Shown: piece after piece, positions 40,114 to 45,213 of the stretch | Layout: every line of letters starts with the position of its first letter | How positions within the stretch are numbered: position 1 is the stretch's first letter | NCBI GenBank assembly: GCA_022787425.1 | Contig: JALFWB010000006.1 | Span: 87,528 to 132,740, forward strand | Length of the DNA stretch: 45,213 nucleotides | Reading direction: 5' to 3' | From: Akkermansia sp. | Lineage (GTDB): Bacteria > Verrucomicrobiota > Verrucomicrobiia > Verrucomicrobiales > Akkermansiaceae | Made by a program: the position numbers and the translations under genes | The notes under the pieces: generated by a model | Databases searched by the model: none | Told to the model about the DNA's origin: nothing | Seen by the model: the letters and a program-made list of their open reading frames with translations, nothing else

Positions 40114-41548
40114 GCAAGAAACAATAAATGACGATTTTCCCATCCTTGGCTCGAACGTGCGTCGAGCCGGTAACCGCCGCCGCACCGGGTTTACCCTGAC
40201 CCAACGCCGCGATGCCGTGCCGCTGGTGACGGGAGCTGCCGTGGCGGCATGCTTGTTACATGTGGTGGTGTATCTGTTTTTTCCGGAGATCCTGCGCTGG
40301 GAGTTCGGTGACCCCATTGAGCGTCAGGTCAAGGATGAGGATACCACGCGTGTGTTCGTGCGCCACAAGGATGACCGTGATATAGAGGAGGCCGAGACGG
40401 AAACGGATCCGCCGCCGGAGATCCCTGAGGTTGAGGAGGGGAAGCCTCAGGATGAACCTGAGGAAATCGATATCATCGATATGCAGATTGAGGAGCTTAC
40501 CATGGCCCCCGGTCAGACGAGTCTGCCCATGCCGACGCCCATTGTGAAGGAGGACACGAATGTGCAGGCTCCGGATATTCTGCCTGCTGCCTTGGCTGCG
40601 GATGCTATCCCCGTGGAGGCTGTGCCGGTGGAGTCCATCCGTGTGGCGGATCCTACACCGGTGAATGCGAATGCCGTGGTGGTGAATGCTGACCCGGCTA
40701 TGGAGGCTGCCCAGGAAACCGAGGATCGGCGTGATGCGGATTTGCTCAATGAGGCCAAGAAGGGCAATGGGGAGCTGCCGGCGGATACCCGTAGTCTCTC
40801 TGAGCTAATCGGAATGGAGAACCTCGGCGCGTCCTCAGGTGTGGCGCGTTTGGGTACGGACGTGCTCTTTGAATTCAACCGCTGCTGTCTACGTAACTCG
40901 GCTCGTGTGTCCCTGCTGCAGCTTGCTGCCCTCATTCAGAAGAACCCTAACACGAATTTCGTGATCGAGGGGCATACGGACGGCATCGGCGGGGAGGAGT
41001 ATAACGCTCTGCTCTCCCTGCAGCGTGCGGCTGCCGTTCGTGAGTGGCTCAAGAAAAATCACGTGCCTGTTAAGCATGTGTATCTGCGCGGCAGCGGTAG
41101 CAAGTTCCCGCTCGTTAGCACTAAGGGCAGCAAGGAGGAACAGAGCCTGAACCGCCGTGTGGAGGTGCACATGCGCAAGAGCTCGGAGAAGATGCCCAGC
41201 GGCTGCTTGGACAGCAGTAAGTCGGTGGATATGGTCAAGGGTATCAATGAGCAGCTGGCTGCCGGTGTTCGTCCGCCTGCTGTGGGAAATGATGCGGCTG
41301 CGCCCAAGGGAAATGCTGCCGCCAAGCCCGCTGAGCCTAAGAAGGCCGCTCCTGCTGCTCCGGAGCCCGCTCGGGAGAATACGGCGGACATCCCGCCCCC
41401 GGTGGTGGGCACGGCGGAGAAGCCCACCGGCGGTTCCGCTAAGCCTAAGGAGTCCAAGCCGACTTCCTCCGGTTCTTCTAAGTCAAAGGAGTCTAAACCC
41501 ACTTCTACCGATCGCGGTAAGACCGGGTCCGGCCATGGAAGCCGTTGA
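40106..41548 (+). CDS. TonB-like inner-membrane protein with a C-terminal OmpA domain
   Basis: 480 residues from ATG 40106; an in-frame ATG at 40067 would add 13. One membrane segment (about 47-67, VTGAAVAACLLHVVVYLFFP) is followed by an acidic Pro/Glu-rich stretch (about 85-210; PPPEIPEVEEGKPQDEPEEI) like TonB/TolA periplasmic linkers. An OmpA-type peptidoglycan-binding domain covers about 245-355: DVLFEFNRCCLRNSARVSLL, FVIEGHTDGIGGEEYNALLS, LQRAAAVREWL and NRRVEVHM. The ~120-residue tail is Lys/Pro/Ser/Ala-rich with repeats of SKSKESKPTS type. The protein could bridge inner membrane and cell wall, as MotB-like or TolR-like proteins do. It overlaps both neighbours and is coupled to them. Confidence 0.8.
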   Translation: MNKQETINDDFPILGSNVRRAGNRRRTGFTLTQRRDAVPLVTGAAVAACLLHVVVYLFFPEILRWEFGDPIERQVKDEDTTRVFVRHKDDRDIEEAETETDPPPEIPEVEEGKPQDEPEEIDIIDMQIEELTMAPGQTSLPMPTPIVKEDTNVQAPDILPAALAADAIPVEAVPVESIRVADPTPVNANAVVVNADPAMEAAQETEDRRDADLLNEAKKGNGELPADTRSLSELIGMENLGASSGVARLGTDVLFEFNRCCLRNSARVSLLQLAALIQKNPNTNFVIEGHTDGIGGEEYNALLSLQRAAAVREWLKKNHVPVKHVYLRGSGSKFPLVSTKGSKEEQSLNRRVEVHMRKSSEKMPSGCLDSSKSVDMVKGINEQLAAGVRPPAVGNDAAAPKGNAAAKPAEPKKAAPAAPEPARENTADIPPPVVGTAEKPTGGSAKPKESKPTSSGSSKSKESKPTSTDRGKTGSGHGSR

Positions 41549-42389
41549 GGAGGGGTACCCTGTGCCGGGACCGGCTCTGCCGTGGTGCGGTCCCTGCCGT
41601 TGGCTCATTTCGCTGGACTATGATGGGACGCTGCGTGGCATCGGTGAGCCGGGCATAGACCCCGCTTTCTTTGACCTGATGCGTGATCTGCGGCCGCAGG
41701 GTGTCCGCTGGGGAATCAACACCGGCAGAAGCCTGCCTTACCTGCTGTCTGACTATGCGCCCCGCGCGCCATTCCTGCCGGATTTCATCTGCACCTGTGA
41801 GCGTTACACCTATGTGGCGGATGAGACCGGCCGCTTGCTTCCCGCCGAGGAACACAACGCTGAGTGCCGCTCGGCCAATCTGCACCTGCGGGAGCACCTT
41901 CGGCAACCCATGGCGGAGATGGCTGACCTGCTGCACGCCCGTTTCCCCTCTCTGTCATGGCAATTTGCTGCAACGGATCCGCTTTCTATCGAGGCCGAGG
42001 ACGCCGCTGCAATGGAGGTGCTGGCCCCGCTGCCGGAGGCCCTGGCCGCCCGTTTCCCCGGAGTTGCCGTGCAGCGCGCCGGGCGTTACCTGCGCTTCTG
42101 CGATGCTCGCTTCCACAAGGGAACCGCCTTGGCATACGTCACCCGCGCTTGGGGACTTCCGCCGCAGCGCCTCCTGCTGATGGGCGATGCGCATAATGAC
42201 CTAGACGCCTTCCGCAGTTTCCCCGGGGCTTTTTGCGCTGCCCCCGCCTCCGCTCACCCGGATGTTTTGGCTTGGCTGCGTGCCCATGGTGGCTACATTT
42301 CCCCCGCAAATGGAGTCATTGAGACTATACGTACTTGCTTTGTCGGAAGAAAATCTGTCCTAAATCCGGGTTTTGGCTTGACTTTGTGA
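41535..42389 (+). CDS. HAD-superfamily phosphatase, HAD-IIB/Cof-like
   Basis: 284 residues from ATG 41535, which overlaps the preceding gene by 14 bp. HAD motif I is SLDYDGTLRGIG (nucleophile Asp and second Asp), motif II GINTGRS, motif III the Lys in FHKGTALAYVTRAWGLPP, and motif IV LLMGDAHNDLDAF. The cap between motifs II and III fits the HAD-IIB group (Cof, sucrose- and trehalose-phosphate phosphatases), which act on sugar phosphates. The specific substrate cannot be read. The overlap with the OmpA-like gene implies cotranscription with the hydrolase-like gene. Confidence 0.8.
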   Translation: MEAVEEGYPVPGPALPWCGPCRWLISLDYDGTLRGIGEPGIDPAFFDLMRDLRPQGVRWGINTGRSLPYLLSDYAPRAPFLPDFICTCERYTYVADETGRLLPAEEHNAECRSANLHLREHLRQPMAEMADLLHARFPSLSWQFAATDPLSIEAEDAAAMEVLAPLPEALAARFPGVAVQRAGRYLRFCDARFHKGTALAYVTRAWGLPPQRLLLMGDAHNDLDAFRSFPGAFCAAPASAHPDVLAWLRAHGGYISPANGVIETIRTCFVGRKSVLNPGFGLTL

Positions 42390-42401
42390 GAAAAATATAG
42401 T
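42373..42401 (+). promoter_or_regulatory. promoter of the bS22/COX24-like gene
   Basis: TTGGCT (42373-42378), exact 17-bp spacer, TATAGT (42396-42401). The -35 lies inside the end of the HAD gene. The leader to ATG 42477 is about 70 nt, A+T-rich and without a Shine-Dalgarno motif. Confidence 0.55.
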
Positions 42402-42476
42402 TTCATATTCCACCGCCATTTTATCCGGCGAACAATTCTCCTCGACAGAGAACAACAAACGACATCATAAAACATT

Positions 42477-42581
42477 ATGGGATCGCTTAAGAAGAGACGT
42501 AAGGCTAAAATCAACAAGCACAAGCGCAGCAAGCGCATGCGCCAGAACCGCCACAAGAAGCGTTTGCGTTACAAGTCCTAA
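42477..42581 (+). CDS. bS22-like / AURKAIP1-COX24 domain small ribosomal protein
   Basis: 34 residues starting MGSLKKRRKAKINKHKRSKR, almost all Lys, Arg, His and Asn. This is the pattern of the tiny bacterial proteins with the AURKAIP1/COX24 (mS38, bS22) domain that sit on the 30S subunit, typically MGS..KKRR.K..KHKR.K..R..RHK. It is a typical gene missed by length cutoffs. The own promoter upstream and intrinsic terminator 46 bp after the stop make it a complete transcription unit. Confidence 0.85.
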   Translation: MGSLKKRRKAKINKHKRSKRMRQNRHKKRLRYKS

Positions 42582-42627
42582 GCTGCGCGCTTGGGCCGCG
42601 TCCGCAAAAGCGTCGCTGTTCTTTTCA

Positions 42628-42663
42628 CGGCATTGCTCCCTACCAACGGAGCAGTGCCGTTTT
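42628..42663 (+). terminator. intrinsic terminator of the bS22-like gene
   Basis: A 12-bp stem CGGCATTGCTCC/GGAGCAGTGCCG with one G-T pair and an 8-nt loop is followed by TTTT. Confidence 0.85.
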
Positions 42664-42826
42664 GAATTCCCCCCCGAGCAGAATACTCCGCCCTCCCTCA
42701 CGAGGCTGAATGGAGTGCGGTATCCACCACCACCATGGGATGAGACGGCACCCATCCTGACGGAGCCTTAGCCGTCCTCCACAAGACGTTAGGGAGCACT
42801 CTTCATGACTCGCTAACAGGCGAGGG
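42664..42826. other. unassigned structured intergenic stretch
   Basis: No gene is visible here. On either strand it can form several short hairpins: GACGG with CCGTC near 42761-42778, and CTCGC with GCGAG near 42810-42824, the latter just after the nuclease-helicase stop. Its composition differs from the A+T-rich gene beside it. I could not match it to a known RNA family. Confidence 0.3.
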
Positions 42827-44770
42827 CTATAGTTCCTGTATTCCCACCGAGCGGAGATAATTCCATATCTCATCATAGAGAGCAACAGGACGCGTTGAAT
42901 CTGTATCACTACCGCATGGAATAAATATAACCATGCCTTGGCGAGCTCTTGTCAGAAGCACCCTATATGCGTTCTTTTTGTAATCGCGGTTAAGCTCGGT
43001 TGCAATTCGTTTCCATTTGTTGCCGGAAAAATTGCGACAGTGCCACCCATTGCCCTTGTAATAGAAGTCAAGATCCCACGCCACGAGTGCGTAGTCAATT
43101 TCCAGACCCTGGATATCAAACTCAGTTGCGACATCCTCCAAGGCATTACTAGAACGAACATCACCTTTGCCCTTGAGAAACCAGCTCTGAACATCAAGAT
43201 TTATATTGACGTTGATGCCCTCGGCCTTTAGTCTCTTGCCCCCGCTGCTGGCTAACATGCCACATCGCGTAGAGCCTCTACTGTGTTGCAAAAGCCACTC
43301 TTTCGCGGTTTTGAGGTTTCTAGTTATAACGATAGGATACTCTTTGCATACGTTTGTAAACAGTTTTTTTGCCTCTTCCTTTTTATTATCCAGAAGAGCT
43401 TGAACAAATGCAGATAGAGAGGGTCCGCGAAAGGCTCTAAGTGAAGTCTTTAGGTGAAGTCCATCACTATGTTGTATATTTAACTGTGTCCGCTCGTAAT
43501 CGGTGCTCATAATCTGAGGGGAAATATAGACCGTCCAGTTAGAGAAAGAACGATTCAGTGCTTGGAACCATTCGGATAGACCAGCCTCCCCTTTGTTGAT
43601 CTCTTGTCCATTACCGATGAGGCATATGATGACAGCCCAATCCGTGTGGCGATCGAGCGTACTGATAAGAAATTCCGCTTCGCTGTATCGGAAATGATCA
43701 ACATTCTTCTTCTTCTTCATGAAGGAGGCAATTTGTTCCTGTGTCCATGCTCTCTGTGCCTCATCGAAAATGGCAATGCGTTCAGGGGGAACATCATGAT
43801 TGCCTACAAATTCATCTCTGTATTTATGGATAAGTTGAATAAACGCCTCTGCTCTACGCCTAGCCTCTGTCTTCTTGATGCCTTTGTGTTCTGCCATATC
43901 TTCAGCAAGAGCACCCTGGAGTACCTCTACAAGTGGTTTATTGCCCGAGAGATACACAGCATGTTCTCCCGTCCTAGCGTCCGAGCATCGAATGGCTGTA
44001 TCGAGTCCTACGAGCGTTTTGCCTGCACCAGGAACGCCTGTCACAAAACAGATTGCTTTCTTCTTCTCTTTTTTGCTGTCCTCTATTATCTCTTGGATAA
44101 TATCCATCGTAATAGAGAGGTTAGTCGCACCGGCATCATTGCGCGTAATATCCTCAACGGTGTGGTTACGGTACAGCTCCTGTGCGGCTTCAACAATAGT
44201 CGGTGTGGGGTGGTAGGGGGCACTCTGCCATTCTTCATAGTCGAAGGGTTTCTCCTCTGGATGCAATACAATTACCTTATCCATGACTTGTTTGATATTA
44301 TTGCGGTTGCATTTCAGTGGATCATATATCCTGTCGAATAACCTCCATATGCTGTTAGAAATCCCTGCATTAGTAGCAACCTGGATAGGTACAATTAATT
44401 TATCGTGACTACAGCGCTGGAAATTTCTCAGATCAAGAGCGTAATCGCAAACCTGATCGTCTGTTTTCTGTAGATATTCGCTTTCTCCACACTTGAACTC
44501 CAATAAGAAAATGATATTGCCATATAATAAGACGACATCCACTCTCCTTTTAATCCTAGGAATCAAGTACTCAAAAATAACCCTTCCACCCCGGTCAACC
44601 ATCCCCAATTGTTCCTTCATGATCGCAATTTCTTCCTCCCATGCCCCAATTTGGGTCGGAAGAAGCTCTCGCTGATGATACTGCGAATTCTGGGTAATAT
44701 GTCCAAGAATAGCATTACTATCCAGATGCAGAAAATCCTGAATTGTGGATGAATAATAAAATCTTATCAT
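42827..44770 (-). CDS. PD-(D/E)XK nuclease-helicase, DUF2075 (Schlafen-like) family
   Basis: 647 residues. The N-terminal part carries a PD-(D/E)XK-type motif, RRVDVVLLYGNIIFLLEFKC (Asp78, Glu91, Lys93). A superfamily 1-like ATPase/helicase of the DUF2075 type follows: Walker A FVTGVPGAGKTLVGL (about 245-252), Walker B RIAIFDEAQRAW (about 331-342), then STDYERTQLNIQHSDGLHLK, EFDIQGLEIDYALVAWDLDF and the last motif NAYRVLLTRARQGMVIFIP. The domain is related to the helicase part of group III Schlafen proteins. Nuclease-helicase fusions of this kind are frequent in defence islands, so antiviral action is plausible but unproven. The gene is markedly A+T-richer than the rest and lies beside an IS3 transposase end, both signs of transfer. 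ATG 44770 follows an A+T-rich upstream region. Confidence 0.85.
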   Translation of the reverse strand: MIRFYYSSTIQDFLHLDSNAILGHITQNSQYHQRELLPTQIGAWEEEIAIMKEQLGMVDRGGRVIFEYLIPRIKRRVDVVLLYGNIIFLLEFKCGESEYLQKTDDQVCDYALDLRNFQRCSHDKLIVPIQVATNAGISNSIWRLFDRIYDPLKCNRNNIKQVMDKVIVLHPEEKPFDYEEWQSAPYHPTPTIVEAAQELYRNHTVEDITRNDAGATNLSITMDIIQEIIEDSKKEKKKAICFVTGVPGAGKTLVGLDTAIRCSDARTGEHAVYLSGNKPLVEVLQGALAEDMAEHKGIKKTEARRRAEAFIQLIHKYRDEFVGNHDVPPERIAIFDEAQRAWTQEQIASFMKKKKNVDHFRYSEAEFLISTLDRHTDWAVIICLIGNGQEINKGEAGLSEWFQALNRSFSNWTVYISPQIMSTDYERTQLNIQHSDGLHLKTSLRAFRGPSLSAFVQALLDNKKEEAKKLFTNVCKEYPIVITRNLKTAKEWLLQHSRGSTRCGMLASSGGKRLKAEGINVNINLDVQSWFLKGKGDVRSSNALEDVATEFDIQGLEIDYALVAWDLDFYYKGNGWHCRNFSGNKWKRIATELNRDYKKNAYRVLLTRARQGMVIFIPCGSDTDSTRPVALYDEIWNYLRSVGIQEL

Positions 44771-44906
44771 AATATTAAATGATATATTGGTTTGTATATT
44801 TCTTTAACTTGTTCTATCGAGGTAATTCCGAATCTATGGGTGGAGAAAATTATGTTATGTTTAGATGTTGTTTATTGTGTTCCTCTGCAGCTATTGCAAT
44901 TGAGAT

Positions 44907-45213
44907 TTAAGGTGGTACCCCCCCCTTCTCGACACCAAGTAGGCTTTTCTTGGTCAGACTAACGGGGCTGAATATATTGTTGCATTTTCTATCGTCTGTG
45001 TCAAGCCTTTTTTTTCGGCCTCCCTCTCCGAGAGGCTCCGAGCGGAGCGAGGGGGCTCTCGGAGAGGGAGGCGCCTCTGCCCGCTCCTCTCTCACCGCTC
45101 CCTCCCCGATGAATGGTGATTTAAGTTGCTCCGCAAGCCATTCATCGGGAGATAGGTTCCCAAGCTCCTGATGCGGACGCTCCTCGTTATAGTATTTTAT
45201 CCATTTACCACAC
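44907..45213 (-). CDS. IS3-family transposase, C-terminal end only (runs off right edge)
   Basis: From the right edge the reverse strand reads WIKYYNEERPHQELG followed by NLSPDEWLAEQL, the standard C-terminus of IS3-family OrfB integrase-type transposases (W...YN..RPH..LG..SP..W). The DDE catalytic part is outside the window. The normal family end is near this point, but the frame continues for about 70 more codons through two inverted repeats (REERAEAPPSPRAP, then GRKKRLDTDD) to a TAA at 44907. That tail is unlike any transposase and probably reflects an altered IS end. The rest of 44771-44906 holds no gene and is A+T-rich. Confidence 0.75.
   Translation of the reverse strand, partial: CGKWIKYYNEERPHQELGNLSPDEWLAEQLKSPFIGEGAVREERAEAPPSPRAPSLRSEPLGEGGRKKRLDTDDRKCNNIFSPVSLTKKSLLGVEKGGVPP
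45018..45072. repeat. perfect 17-bp inverted repeat with nested palindrome
   Basis: Arms GCCTCCCTCTCCGAGAG (45018-45034) and CTCTCGGAGAGGGAGGC (45056-45072) are perfectly complementary. The 21-nt loop itself contains GCTCC-GAGC-GGAGC. A run of T precedes the left arm. It interrupts the extended transposase frame and looks like a small mobile palindromic (REP/MITE-like) element. Confidence 0.9.
45105..45149. repeat. 12-bp inverted repeat inside the transposase end
   Basis: CCCGATGAATGG (45105-45116) and CCATTCATCGGG (45138-45149) flank 21 nt. One arm encodes the conserved SPDEW of the transposase; the other encodes SPFIG just after it, as if a short piece had been copied back in inverse orientation. 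Confidence 0.85.

Noticed and set aside
41157..41534. Long N-terminal extension of the HAD phosphatase into the OmpA-like gene
   Set aside because: The frame is open but only as a shadow of the OmpA-like tail; the HAD fold starts right after ATG 41535.
42664..42826. tmRNA, riboswitch or group II intron end
   Set aside because: No tRNA-like ends, tag frame, domain V or known aptamer pattern could be traced by eye.
1..45213. tRNA or rRNA genes
   Set aside because: I looked through the intergenic gaps for acceptor stems, GTTCRA loops and rRNA cores and found none.

Overview
The window is about 45 kb of a G+C-rich (roughly 58-60% by eye) Gram-negative chromosome. It most resembles a Verrucomicrobiota member, Akkermansiaceae-like. 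Pointers are a PEP-CTERM surface protein (VPEP, hydrophobic stretch, Arg cluster), ankyrin and Sel1 repeat proteins, an outer-membrane barrel, an OmpA-domain protein and several lipoprotein or signal peptides. The taxonomic call is inference; no rRNA or tRNA gene is present to confirm it.

Layout. 1-3.7 kb: the start of an AAA_14/DUF4143-type ATPase running off the left edge, a 33-bp minisatellite against its promoter, then nagB and a convergent two-domain NAD synthetase. 3.8-9.5 kb: a small His/Pro-rich lipoprotein, then a type II secretion / type IV pilus-like set (two GspE/PilB ATPases, GspF/PilC, a GspG-like pseudopilin). 9.5-14.5 kb: a small membrane protein, a family-4-like uracil-DNA glycosylase and a Sel1 lipoprotein on +, converging on an ankyrin / coiled-coil / uvrC operon on -. 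14.6-18.4 kb: a one-chain fusion of dCMP deaminase and ADP-ribosylglycohydrolase, converging on an ankyrin protein / PLP-aminotransferase pair. 18.5-28.9 kb: a four-gene operon with three paralogous ~1000-residue VgrG spike proteins and a DUF6931-like protein, ending at a clear terminator. 29-31.1 kb: fabH and a PEP-CTERM gene. 31.4-36.2 kb: a fragment of a T7-like podovirus structural module (scaffold, Bbp19-like, portal, one unassigned gene; divergently a tail tubular gene with an in-frame stop, an HTH protein and a small ORF). 36.2-42.6 kb: terC, a UDP-glucuronate decarboxylase, an outer-membrane barrel, an alpha/beta-hydrolase-like protein, a TonB/OmpA hybrid, a HAD phosphatase and a tiny bS22/COX24-like ribosomal protein. 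42.7-45.2 kb: a more A+T-rich island with a PD-(D/E)XK nuclease-helicase (DUF2075) and the C-terminal end of an IS3-family transposase with large inverted repeats.

The strongest leads are: (1) the VgrG operon, whose three spikes share a conserved C-terminal module and then a ladder of 7-residue repeats with one hydrophobic residue each, with no toxin or PAAR domain; (2) the deaminase-ADP-ribosylglycohydrolase fusion with both active sites apparently intact; (3) a 17-bp palindrome that exactly fills the -35/-10 spacer of the PEP-CTERM promoter and recurs nearby in inverse orientation; (4) a window-wide pattern of sigma70-type promoters, nearly all with 17-bp spacers, whose -10 boxes lie only 7-15 nt before start codons, suggesting widespread leaderless or near-leaderless mRNAs; (5) the nuclease-helicase next to an IS, a plausible defence gene.
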